Positions 9,901-20,651 of a DNA stretch of 64,000 bases are shown here, in pieces; within the stretch, counting starts at the first letter, position 1; the number at the start of each line of letters is the position of its first letter. The stretch is from Omphalotus guepiniiformis (Eukaryota; Basidiomycota; Agaricomycetes; Agaricales; Omphalotaceae). Where the stretch lies: assembly GCA_028554645.1 (NCBI GenBank), contig JAQOOI010000063.1, positions 1,103,306-1,167,305 on the forward strand. Reading direction: 5' to 3'. Below the pieces are notes generated by a model. The model was not told the origin of the DNA, ran no database searches, and worked only from the letters and a program-made list of their open reading frames with translations. The position numbers and the translations under genes are program-made.

Positions 9901-11904
9901 CTACAGCCACAATGTCGCCTTCGAGAGCACGATTACGGTCCTTGGAGCCGCAAATATAGATATCTGCGTCAAGAACCTCAGTTGCAACATAAGCATCTGA
10001 CCTGTTACGCTTGTTAACGCGCAGAATACCGACAACAAGCTTGCCGGCTGCGAGAAGGGGAGGGAGCGACGCCTGAGGAAGGTAGGGTGCAAAGAGAGAT
10101 TTGCGTTGTGGTTGATTAGATTGCTGTTGCAGTTGCGACTGGAATTGCTGTTGTTGCTGCTGAAGTAGATTCATGCCTCCAAGACCCATCCCCATCATGT
10201 TAGCCGCCATCATGTTGGGCAACATGTTTGGGAAGCTAAAAGAAGCCATCTTGTGGTGGTGACCACCGGCCGCGGCACGAAACTGCTGGAGACTTTGAAG
10301 CTGAGCCTGCGCCTGAGCGAGATCAGCAGCGAATGCATTATTGCCTTGTACACCTCCAACGCCACCGTCTAAAAACGTGAATGAAAACATGAAACTAAGT
10401 AGAGCAGTTTTACTCACTGATTCGCCAGCTATTGTCAGCTCGGGAAACTTGTCGAGAATGACCGTTGAAATTGGCTGGAGGTGCAAAACCGTCCTCGAAC
10501 CCGTCACCAAAGGCATTACTAAAACCGGGGGCGGAAGCGCCTTTGTTGACTACATTAACACTATGTCTGCGACCATGACCTCTTGGCACGCCTTGACTCT
10601 GTCCATCAAGGCCCAGGTTAAGACCGCCCAGATTGCCAAACTGACCCATAGTATTCTGAGGAGCGGCAAACGAGGCACCACCTCCCACGCCTGGCACAGT
10701 GCTCTGCACTCGTCTGTGCGCGCCTCCACGATTGGGAGCGAGCCCAGCAGTTTGGAAGGACAACACCTGGTTCGAGGCAAGTTGATGCTGATACAATGCT
10801 TGTTGCTGCTGTTGGAGCGCCTCGATTTGATTCTGAATGGCGATCTGATAGCATGTTAATAAAAAGCAGAATGTTACAAAATGCGCAGTATACCTGTTCA
10901 GCCATGATACCGGTGATCTCGTTACTGTCCGTCTTCCTGTGAGTACTTTCGTGAGGAGGCAGCTCAGACTGATAGTTCTGTTGCTGCTGTGGAAACTGAA
11001 AGCCGACGTCTTCGTTGATGGGAGGTCCCAAAGAGGTCCCGCGCTTTTTTGCACCGAACATGAAATTGGGTGCCAGCTGAGGACGACCGGTGGGTCCAAA
11101 CGAGTCACCTTGTTCCTGCTGCGCGGCTAAAGCAGCGAAGCGGGGAGCAGTGAAGCTCTGAGATTGGGAACGCAACTGGTGACCAGGTTGCGAGTACATA
11201 TTGTCTTGAATTTCCCCTTCCTCTAGTGGCATGCCTGAAGCATCTTCTGCATCCTCCATCATAGCTCCGAGGTGCGGAGAGAATGAACCAAAATTTCCAG
11301 AAAGACCGGAAGCGCCCATGGACTGAACTTTACGGTGCTTCGGGTCAAGGCCGCTATTACTGAGACCAGGGTACGCAGCACTGCCAGGCTGAAAGACGGG
11401 GGCATTAATGGGAAGATTCGAAGTAGTTCCCTGCGGAGTAGGCATGCCAAAGGCAATCGGGTTAGCAGGAGGCTGAGGCGACGTGGTCTTGAGATCGGCA
11501 ATTACCCTCTGAAGCGAAGATAGTGCGTCACTCGACTCGTTGTTTTGCGCAGGCGCAGGCGACGACTTGTTGTCTTTCCGGCCTCCTTGTGAGGCTGACG
11601 GTTGTCCTTTACGGTGAGCCTGCTGAGGTCGCCCTCCACTGCCACCGTTGCCGGAATTCTTGTTGCGCTGCTCAGACTTCTTGCCTTCAGAAGCCTTGCG
11701 CGACGTCGAGTCGGAGCCGGACTCAGCAGCGGTAGACTTTTTGTTGCTGCTCCTGGAAGAAGGTCTCGGAGCACTGTTAGTGGAACCAACAGGCTTATTG
11801 GAATTTGAGACATTGCGCTTTTGACCTCGATTGTTGGCAGAAGCGGGTTTCTTGTCGTCCTTCTTGGCTGAAGGGGGTGCTTGAGGCGTTACTTCATCTG
11901 TCAT
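6913..11904 (-). CDS. SSD1: SSD1/Dis3L2-type RNB-domain RNA-binding protein
   Basis: Large RNase II/Dis3-family protein, 1444 residues in 13 exons by my model. The N-terminal 500 residues are disordered, Ser/Asn/Gln-rich, with Q-runs and Ssd1-like patches (KHRKVQSMGASG, RRHSVNVVNKG). Cold-shock/OB domains follow (FAPYLPQASLPPLL..GILRVNKRN), then the RNB domain with TIDPSSAKDLDDAV, HIADVSHFV, YTHFTSPIRRYADVLVHRQL, and a C-terminal S1-like part ending KSPPVIKVYSVNP. Ssd1 in yeast binds mRNAs of cell-wall genes and is nuclease-dead; here the acidic DPxxAxDLDD cluster is intact, so catalysis may be retained. The intron at 7671-7729 has a GTGAGT donor but ends AT instead of AG. The intron after exon 7 (8302-8358) adds a second Phe in the family EEFMLL block. 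Confidence 0.93.
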
Positions 11905-12297
11905 GTCGTTCGTAAGGGGAAGAGCGAGTAGTATGAATTTTTCGAGTGTTTTTAGATTTTATGGTTTCTGGTAGCTGATGACGCGTGAAATATAACATGG
12001 ATTTAAAAGAGCGCATTTCGAGGTGAATACAAAAGACCTGCCTTGGAATGTTTTGTCTCTGTGATAAATTGGATGGCTTGCCCTGCGGGGCCTGTGAGGG
12101 GAAGGAATGCAAGTGGGGAGGTGCTTATCAGGAGGAGAGTAATGAGAGACGTTGTGTGATGGCCAGAGACATTCCTTTGTGCATTCCCACGCCCATTAGC
12201 GGAAAACTGCGGTGCTTCCCATTCAACGCCATCACTCTATGTTTCTATTGTCTCGCTATGTACGAAACACGTATCTCGACATGTGTACATAGACTAA
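11905..12297. other. Spacer: SSD1 promoter side and IDH2 3' side
   Basis: 393 bp between the SSD1 start and the IDH2 stop (both genes on the minus strand). It should contain the SSD1 promoter and 5' UTR plus the IDH2 3' UTR and terminator. There is no convincing TATA box, repeat or additional gene. Confidence 0.55.
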
Positions 12298-14125
12298 TTA
12301 CAGTTTTTCAATAATGGCCTTGGTGTACTCTACCGTCGATGCCTTTCCTCCCAGGTCACCAGTAATCGTCTTGCCCTCGGCAATTGTCTATAGGCCACGG
12401 CACTGTCAGTGTCAATTGCCCATGGCAGAAGGTTGAGCACATACCGACAACGCCGCTTTTTCAATTTTCTCTGCGTACTCGTTGAGATTCATGTGCCTAA
12501 TACAGGAAAAGGTTCTTGTCAGGCATTGAGTCAGTTATACCGCTTGATACGGACCTCAGCATCATCATGGACGACAGCAAAAGCGCAGTCGGATTTGCCA
12601 ATCCCTTGCCTAGTTTTCTGCATTGAGCATCCTTCCACCAGGAACGAAAAGTTAGTTCCACTGACCAGCGATATCAGGAGCAGAACCGTGTACAGCTTCG
12701 AAAATAGACGCGTCCTTGTACACTAGTGTCAGCAACTACAGCATCATGACACGCCACTGACTAAACTTACACGGCCAATGTTACCCGAAGGCGTCAGACC
12801 CAATCCACCGATTAGACCCGCGCACATGTCGGACAAGATATCGCCATATAAGTTGGGCATGACCATGACACGGTCTGCGTATGGCTTAGGGTTTTGAACG
12901 ACCTTCCAACAAGAGGCGGTGTTCAATGGACGGATATCAAACCCACAGGAGATTATGCAATACCTGGAGACAGACGCGATCCAACAAGTCTTCGTCGTAC
13001 TGGATACCAGGGAACTCTTTGGAAACTTCGCGGCACGCAGACAAGAACATGCCATCAGACATTTTCCTAGCGCATACATCAAAGACGTGATCAGCAAATT
13101 AGATGCGCAAGGACATACATGATATTGGCTTTGTGTACGGCCGTTACACGCTTTCGTCCTTGGGATTGAGCATAGTGGAAAGCATAACGCGCGACACGTT
13201 CAGACGCATCCCAGGTAATCAACTTGATGGACTGGACGACCCCATTAACAATCTGTAAACGAATGTATCACGTCAAAAAGTTGAATGAGAAGGATAATGT
13301 GAAGAAGCGGACCTCATGCTCAATGCCGGAGTATTCCCCTTCCGTGTTTTCACGAATTAGAACCGTGTTCACGTCATCATAGGGTGTTTTGAAGCCTTGC
13401 ACAGAGACACAAGGTCGGACGTTGGCGAACAAGTTGAAAGTTCGACGCAAAGTCAGGTTCAGAGAGACGTGTCCTTTGCCGACTATGGGAGGAATGACTT
13501 AGTTGCGATGAATGTATGACGCGCACATGGCTTACTGGGTGTGGCCAGGGGACCTGAAAAGAATGTTAGATGAGCCGCATCAATATTAGCAGCGACTTAC
13601 CCTTCAGAGCGACAGTGTTCCGCTTAACGGATTCGATGGCGGCATCCGGGATAACTGTTTTCCCCCCCTTCAGAATAGGTGTTACACTGACTTCCTCCCA
13701 TTGTATGGGTACCTGAAAGATTCTGTCTGAGCATTGGTGACAGTCCCGACAGATGAACACGTACTTGGGCTGCTGAATATATGTTCTTGACAGCCTCGCT
13801 AATTTCGGGGCCAATACCTTTTTGACAATGACAATGAGCACCACAACCCAAGGACCTGACAATAGAACGCATACCATCGCCTGGAATTAGAGTAACAGTG
13901 TATTTCCCCTTCATGAGTCTGCGTGAGTGCAAGCACAGGATTGAGACGAGAGACATACATTGCTGCCTTTCTGACCGGCAAATGCAGCTGTAGGAGGTGC
14001 TGAGGCGTAACGTCTGACACCCTAAAAACTAATTAGAATGAACAACGGCATATAGTAGAAAAACAAACTTGAGTGTGTTTGAAGGCGCCCTGCGCGATGC
14101 CAGCGAAAGACCTGGAAGGTAGCAT
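12298..14125 (-). CDS. IDH2: Mitochondrial NAD-dependent isocitrate dehydrogenase, subunit 2
   Basis: TCA-cycle enzyme oxidising isocitrate to 2-oxoglutarate with NAD+. The N-terminus [19 protein letters not shown] followed by RRYAS is a basic, Ser-rich mitochondrial presequence. Mature-domain landmarks in order: LIPGDGIGPEI (nucleotide-side start), [50 protein letters not shown] (substrate binding), [44 protein letters not shown] (metal-binding Asp region), and HGSAPDIAG (NAD binding). PLATPxGKG and ASERVxRYAF agree with the catalytic Idh2 branch rather than regulatory Idh1. There are about a dozen short introns, all GT-AG, and the frame stays open throughout. The gene ends with AIIEKL. Confidence 0.95.
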
Positions 14126-14277
14126 CCTTGTGGTAGAAGTAAATGAAGTTGGCCAAAAAAATGATCGCAAGTTTTCCCTTCTTCCTCCGAAATGACGTGG
14201 GAATGATTATTCCTCCGAGGTGCTAAGTAATCTTATCTGATAAGCTGTACTGATTACAATGCCATATTTGTAAATAT

Positions 14278-15149
14278 CTATCCGCTCAATATGCCGTTCA
14301 GCTGTTGGCGGTACTTCTCCATGTTTCTCTCTGTCTCTTCCTCCTCCAACCTTTCTTCCACAGACTGTAACATTGTAATGAATGAAATGAAAATAGGCCG
14401 GGGATTGCTGGTAGTCACTGACCGGTATTGCTGCGCTTACGGAACCTGCCTGTCCCAGTTTTCCGTCTGTCAGCTGGAATAGAATCTTGTCAACCTCCTC
14501 ATCAGCCTCCTCTTCCAGCTCCTCGTCGTCCTCTAAATCCAGTGTATCCTCCAGCATTTCCTCCAGTATTCCAGCCTATCACAAGTTTTAGCACAAGATC
14601 AACGGAAAGAGAGCAGGACTTGCTTTCGTCATCTCCATGCTCATTTCTCGCATAGATTGACTGATCTGGGGAAGTTTAATGAGAGAATTCGATAGCTTCA
14701 TTATTTCGGTAGATTTCTGAAGTGAGCCGGTGACTTTAGCCATAGCTGGTGAAGCAGACCTTCAGATGAGCGCAAAAAGAAGATAGAGCGAGGTATACCC
14801 ATTTGTTGTTGTAGTTGGGTCCCTATAGAGCCCAGTCTCGCCTTGCTCACTGACAAGCGATCCTTCTGTTTGTCGCTCCTTACTACTTCCTTTGCCAGAA
14901 TTCGCGCAGATTTAACATCCCCTTTCTTGGCTAATTGTTTGACGGTAGTTCTAGCCTTGTTTGTCTCGACTTCCAGCTGCAAAAGGCCACAGGAGATGAT
15001 GAGTATTCACGACATCACAAAAGGGCTTGTAATCCAACCTGCCTCATCTCCCTATCTAAATGCCGACTCTCTTGACGTAGTTTAGCCTGCCATGCTCTTA
15101 CCCTCTCTTCTGGAGTAGGACCGTACAAGAATCGATTGATAGTTTGCAT
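14278..15149 (-). CDS. VPS24: ESCRT-III subunit Vps24/CHMP3
   Basis: Snf7-family protein of the ESCRT-III complex, which sculpts endosomal membrane for multivesicular-body sorting. Order of features: basic N-terminal helix MQTINRFLYGPTPEERVRAW, a long helical hairpin (ETNKARTTVKQLAKKGDVKSA), GSLQKSTEIMKLSNSLIKLP, MSMEMTKAGILEEMLEDTLD, then an acidic linker and the C-terminal EERLEEEETERNMEKYRQQL helix. The QKSTEIM plus MTKAGI.EEMLEDT pattern fits CHMP3/Vps24 better than CHMP2. One intron (14575-14623) begins GCAAGT after AAA: a consensus GC-AG intron. The other introns are GT-AG. It is divergent from the KRE9-like gene with 125 bp between start codons. Confidence 0.92.
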
Positions 15150-15274
15150 AGAAGATGTGCTGTGGAACGGGTAAAGATGAGTAGTTGCCAATTATAGCAA
15201 TGAGTCAATCATGCATCGCCACAGCTAACTTTCTTTCTCTTCCACGGTCTGGCACCTACTACACCCACATTTCT

Positions 15275-16223
15275 ATGAATCGCCTAATGCACTCTTTACT
15301 CTTTATTGTCTCTCTTTGTATTGCAATTGTCGCAGGCGACTTCACTCCCACAGCTCCTGGACCCGGTGATATCTTCAAATCAGGTTCAGATTGTACAATT
15401 GAATGGATCCCAGGAATTTGGCCGAATGTTACCATCGGTATAACCCTAGCTCACTGCGTCATCTCATGCGCACTGGATGAACTTTTCTCTTACAGCTTTA
15501 ATGACTGGGTCCAATAATAACATGCAGCTTCTTACCACTGTCGTGACGGGTCTGAATGGCTCTGATCCTGCTCTAACGCCTTACAACTGGACTTGCCCCA
15601 AAGTCGTTCCGAATGCCCCGATATACTTTTATCAGGTCACTAGTTCTTTTACTTCGTTGTCAAATCTATAACTAGCCTCGCCCATCCAGTTCACGAACGG
15701 AGACGACATCTCGGGCTCGACATGGACAACTCGTTTTACCGTACAGGCATTCCACTATGCTGGTAAACAAATTTGACCGTTTTCTATACAGATTGCTTCG
15801 GAATCTGGGTCTACCTCTCTTCCAGAAAATTCAACTCAGCCTAACGGGGACGCTATTCCATGGGGTACAGGTGCCTTACAGAGCTCGTCCGCGAATGATA
15901 CCACGTCCCAGTCAATCACGGGTAACACTGACAGCTACGATCCCACGTCCACGGGCGACTATCCTATCTCTTCTTCAAGGATGGTTAAGATTCACAAACC
16001 CAATTTCAACGACGCCACATCAACTGAGCGACAAGCGGCCCCTACGATCAATGTTCCTTCAAGCTTCACAATGAGAATCACAAGGCCCACTCCGACTTCA
16101 GATGTTCCTACTCTGGCTATGGTTCTTCCCGAAGTTCAAGCCGCCAGCGGTGCATCAGGACTCAAGAGGATACCAATGTTTAGCATATTGACGATTGTGA
16201 CCTGTATCTTGCGTATCATATAG
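15275..16223 (+). CDS. Secreted, GPI-anchored Kre9/Knh1-like cell-wall protein
   Basis: Small secreted protein. A signal peptide (MHSLLFIVSLCIAIVAG) precedes FTPTAPGPGDIFKSGSDCTIEWIPG, an Ig-like Kre9/Knh1 N-terminal fold common in basidiomycete Ser/Thr-rich surface proteins, then WTTRFT. After that comes a Ser/Thr/Pro-rich stalk and a hydrophobic C-terminal tail (MFSILTIVTCILRII) that looks like a GPI-attachment signal. Kre9 proteins take part in beta-1,6-glucan assembly in yeast; in basidiomycetes the exact role is unknown. Four exons: 15275-15437, 15496-15635, about 15690-15738, and about 15790 to the stop. I took the Met at 15275 because it starts the hydrophobic signal; an in-frame Met lies 90 bp upstream. 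Confidence 0.82.
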
Positions 16224-16315
16224 TACCGCACACCATGGCCACCTACTTTGTCTGTAGCGCATCCGCCAAGTCAACTCTTGTCTATTTCTAAATTCATGAG
16301 CTATCGCGCGAGCAT

Positions 16316-17359
16316 TCAGGAAGAATTGTTGAGCTCCCGCAACTCTGCAGTCCACCATATTGGCTGAGAAGTTTTGACCCAAACGTCCTCGCCAGGTACC
16401 AAATGGTTCGATGTTGAAACCAATCCGTCAAACGAAGAAGGATGGTTATCTTGAAAGTATGATTAATTCTTTGCGTGGAGTGGCAAAACGAGGCGTACTT
16501 AGATTCCACCGTAACCCAGATGTCGAAAGGATCGTACTTTCAATACCAACAGGAAGCAAGCCGCATGTAGGACCCAAAATATCATGATCTATATGAATTG
16601 TGTGATCGCCGCTATCTCCCATTTGCTAGTCAGTCAAATTGAAGTGGAACCGAGAACACTGCACCCACGCTATTGAGAACCCAACCGATGTTATCATCTG
16701 TTACTGCGAACACTCGATCCCTGTCTTTGCGTAACTTATGCAAGTAGGAGAGGGTGTGTATTGTCTGGTCTAAACGACCTGCTAATCCTCCAAGAATGAT
16801 AATGTCATATTGCTGGGGTTATATCAATATCAACCAGTGAAGACGGGGTATGTACACGTACTCCTTGTGCCTCCGCCTGCTCCTTCTCCCTGATTTCAGA
16901 CACACATTTCATCAAATCAGTCGAGTATTGATCTTCATCCTCGATGACAGAGACGCCCTGAACGACTGCATTTAGAAGGCTGAGGTGTATGATGAATAAG
17001 GTGAACCTTTGAACGATAATATTCCCCCACATCGGACCGTAACGAGTCTAGGTCGCCTTTGATTAGGTCAGGGACATATCTGGCAGACAACTACCGTCAG
17101 TAAACTGTGACCTAAGAGAGTTCAGCACCTACCGACTCTGCACTTCCTCATCCTTTCCGCATAGGTCGAAAAGCCGATTTGCACCACCATCAGCACAGCA
17201 ATGCCAATCTGTGGAATTCCATACACGCTGTAAGAGGGCGAAGGAGAAAGGCTGGTTCAAAATGATCAAAGCAGCTCTTCTGCGTTCCTGGGAAGAGGAA
17301 GTCAGGTCTTGCGTGCCGAGAAACTCTACGCTCCAATGCTGTTCCGGACGAGTACCCAT
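16316..17359 (-). CDS. THI80: Thiamine pyrophosphokinase
   Basis: Transfers pyrophosphate from ATP to thiamine, making the cofactor TPP. Family landmarks: ALIILNQPFSFALL at the N-terminus, CADGGANRLFDL (the ADGGAN motif), DLIKGDLDSLRSDV (GDLDS motif), DQYSTDLMKC (DxxxTDxxK), YDIIILGGLAGRLDQTIHTL (GGxxGRxDQ), and the C-terminal KTSQPIWWTAEL strand. All catalytic and metal-binding motifs of the TPK fold are present. The gene is split by several 50-nt introns and remains open. It lies just upstream of the transcription factor gene on the same strand, with a 270-bp spacer. Confidence 0.93.
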
Positions 17360-17629
17360 TGAGACGCGGTAAAGGGTGGAGAAGGCGCCTTGTCAGTTCA
17401 TGCCATTTCCGGTCGCAAAAGTTGCCACATTAGAATGGTATCAGCTAGTACTAAGTAACGGTGCTTTGCTCATCGGCGTTTGCTCATCTGAGTCGTTGAA
17501 AGTGTACCGAGGATACAAAATAGAATAATACTGTAATTGCGAACAGAAATATAATATAAATGTTGACACAAGATACACTGCTAGTCTCAAGTCTATTGAG
17601 AAACCTTCTACCAATCAGTGCACGGGTGC

Positions 17630-20525
17630 TCACACACGAGCCTGGGGTATCTGGTTAACTAATGCCTCCCAATAATAACTCCAATCCTGTCCGTCCAGTC
17701 CTGCCAGCAGACGCGAGTCCGCGCCGTTTACCTGCATCGACGATGACCCTCCAGCCCAGCCAGAGAGGTCAGCTCCACCTTGACCACCCCAGGCCAGGTG
17801 TGCAGAGTTCGCATTGTCCAATGGTGCATTACTGACCGTATTACACCAATGATCAAGTAGCAATTGCGCGGCGGACTCGTCCTCTGCAGCAGGGCTGCTG
17901 CTTGATGCCGTAGGAGAAAACTCCCCCGCAGGCTGCTGGAGACGCTGAAAGGTAGGTGACTGCGACAAAGACTGTGTCGGGCTATTGAGACTTTGTGTGG
18001 TGTCATTGGTTATGTGCAAACTGAACAAAGACGGAAATGGTAACGTTGACGATCCTACAGCAGGCGGCGACCGATGAATACTCGCTGCGAGTTGGGCAGC
18101 ACTTTCACGGGTGCCATCACCATTTACTACAGCCATAGGCCTGCTTCGTTCCAGTGCTTTATTTTTCAGGAACTCTATTGTTTTCAGTTCTCGACGAGTT
18201 GTTTCATCCATTTCGCGTAGTCCGTCGTGATCCTTCATGAATGTGTCAAGAATGGTATGCATAGATTTCGCATCCTCTCCATTGGGATATATGACGAGGT
18301 AGATACCACTGATCATGGCAGTTTGAAACTCTCTGTAAGCGTTGCCCAATGAAGTGCGCATTTCTTCCGATGCTGTCTCGCGAAAAGCCTGGCGAACTTC
18401 AAAATCTTTGATCGCAGACTCGAAACAAGCTGCTCGCGATCGAGCAAATCGATCCGAACTCAATCGGCGTAAGATGTAAGGCCGGTGCAAACTGGTCCTG
18501 ACAAAAAGCACCTCAGTAATGAGCAAGAATCGGTGGACGGGAATGAATGGGTGTGCTTCGTCGAGAGAGGTGTCGGGATTGAGAGAATAGTGAGGCGGCA
18601 AGTTAGAGACGTATCTCAATAACTCGTCATCTAATGCTCCAACTTCGGAATAATGCGATGCTGACCGCACTTTTTGAAAATGATGGACGATACGTCCGAT
18701 AATAGATGCCAGCTGATGTCGCAATATAATGCACGTCATAGGGGTGGGCGTAGAAAGTGGGGGAGGAGGCTGACTGTGAGCTGTGGGTGCTTCATCATCA
18801 ATATTGGAAGGCGGTAATGTTGATATGTAGTCGTCCTGTATTGAATGTGGTCTTCCTAATACTAAAGCGTATGAACGATCAGCATGATAGAGATACGACC
18901 TGTGCATGCATCAACAAACGAAATTTCTAAGGTAGGGACGTCAATAATCACCAAATTCGACGGCGATATTCGACCAAACTAGGTTCCATACCCATCGTAG
19001 CACCATCGCGGTGTAGCCCAAGAGCTTCTGCCGTGCGCACTGCAGCACCTAATTGACTCCAACATTCGGTTATCCGACGATCGAACGTCAGAAATCGAGC
19101 ACTCTGATGATGATTAGGACAGGACGAAATCAATAGCTAAGATCATACCAGGAGGCGTGTTAAAACAATGTCTAAAGAGTCGGGTTGTATCGCAGCTGCA
19201 ATTAGTAGAGATCTTCGAGCTATGTCATGTCAACCCTTGTGGATGTAGAGCTATAACTCATACTCACAAGACCAATAATAGCGTAAAGAAGTTACCCTTC
19301 TGTGCCGAGCGTCACCAGCAAGGGCTTCAGGCGCCAATCTGGCAGAAATTGCGAGGACCACAAACAGAAGTGGAAGGAAGCGAACGTCATTCGGATTAGT
19401 AGCCCCAACACCGTGCGCTCCGTGAGCGCATACTGCGGAATATGCCGCGCGAAAGTCTTTTTCTGAGATCGCATAACGTGTCCAATTTCTACGGACTGGA
19501 AATAAGCAGAGGTAGAGATACATATCGATCATGAAACGCACAAAGAGGTGAAGTAGTAGTCGATCAGTGCGTCAGATGTCCTCAAAGGGGGTAACTCTTG
19601 CAGTAATTCAGGTATCTTATGAGGTGAAACACCGCATTCCTGCACAAGAGTTTTGAGATTGTCTGCTGCTGATGGTTCCAATACCGGGACTACGGAGTCG
19701 ATTGCAGTAGAGGAACTACTGGCGGCAGCATTGGACTAGAGAGGATGTGTAAATCCCAAAATCACGCATGTTAGTTCCAGACGTACGTTCTCCGCTGGAG
19801 GCATCATAGCATTTTGTAGCTAAATCATATACTAATCAAATCGACGGCTCTCCCTCCAAATGATAGCTACACACCTGTTCTAGTACGGAGACGGGTGCGA
19901 TGCTACCTGAAGCACTGTTTCCGTACCATTTCCCGCTCTGAAAGGCCCCTCCGCTAGCTTCCTGATCATCATGCTGGGAGCGCATATCGTCTTCTGTTAG
20001 TGAAATAGATCGACGGCGTTCCGAAAGGCGTGATGAGTCGGAAGAGCAGAACTGGGGCAAAGCCATCTCAATGATATGCTCCAGTCTCGAAAGTCGAGCG
20101 CTCAAGTCCTGGTCTGACTTGCCAGGAGTATATGCCTTGCAGAGTTCAGGCACTTTGCGAGAAACACACTAGGATTGCGTGATGAGTAGTGAAGCCGACT
20201 AGCTGCGAGTGGTACACACATGCGAACAGGGTACTTGTCTATCGCACTACGAGCTAAATTAGATGAAATAAATAAAATAAAAAGCACACTAGGTACCTTC
20301 TGCTTTCGACGATGACATTCCCCACATGAGAAACTGTGCAGGTATTGAATGTCGCAAGTCGATCGAGTCAGAGACTAGCTTGTATACTGACCTGACTCTG
20401 GACCGCTGTTTCTTGGTCATTCCATTGGCGTCGTCGTCGTCAAGTTTTCTTCGTTTAGCAGATGAAACGGCAGAAGTAGGCTGGGGGGAAGATTGGTGCG
20501 ATGTCTTGACCATCGAAGTCTGCAT
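17630..20525 (-). CDS. Zn2Cys6 fungal transcription factor
   Basis: Zinc-cluster regulator with a fungal-specific transcription factor domain. After a basic leader (AKRRKLDDDDANGMTKKQRSRV), three small exons assemble the cluster SCGECHRRKQKC-DRQVPC-SHC, with the last Cys in VSRKVPELC, giving the spacing C-X2-C-X6-C-X5-C-X2-C-X8-C. A dimerisation helix follows (LSARLSRLEHIIEMA). The middle domain shows NWTRYAISEKDFRAAY, the diagnostic AAVRTAEALGLHRDG and EYRRRIW-SYLYHADRSYALVLGRP. The C-terminus is Ser/Pro-rich. I took the Met at 20525; 20513 is an alternative. Its target is unknown. The promoter shared with MED17 contains a CCG-N6-CGG inverted repeat that such factors can recognise. Confidence 0.9.
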
Positions 20526-20565
20526 CAAGATGATTCTCACAAAAACGACGTCAGGGTCTGCTTAC

Positions 20566-20583
20566 GGCCCGTATATCCGGGCC
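20566..20583. promoter_or_regulatory. Inverted repeat with everted CGG half-sites in shared promoter
   Basis: The sequence GGCCCG-TATATC-CGGGCC is a perfect 6-bp inverted repeat with a 6-nt spacer, containing CCG and CGG half-sites. It lies 41 bp before the start of the zinc-cluster gene and 69 bp before MED17. Zn2Cys6 dimers typically bind paired CGG triplets, so this is a candidate operator, perhaps for self-regulation. It could also be chance or part of a 5' UTR hairpin. Confidence 0.4.
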
Positions 20584-20651
20584 TGAACCGCTCATCCAAC
20601 AGCTGAGCGCACAATTGTCAATATTAATTAGCTCGCGTTCTCGCAACTGCC

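Noticed and set aside
12744..14125. Several apparent frame changes in IDH2
   Set aside because: All are resolved by short GT-AG introns, giving a complete IDH2 with every conserved block.
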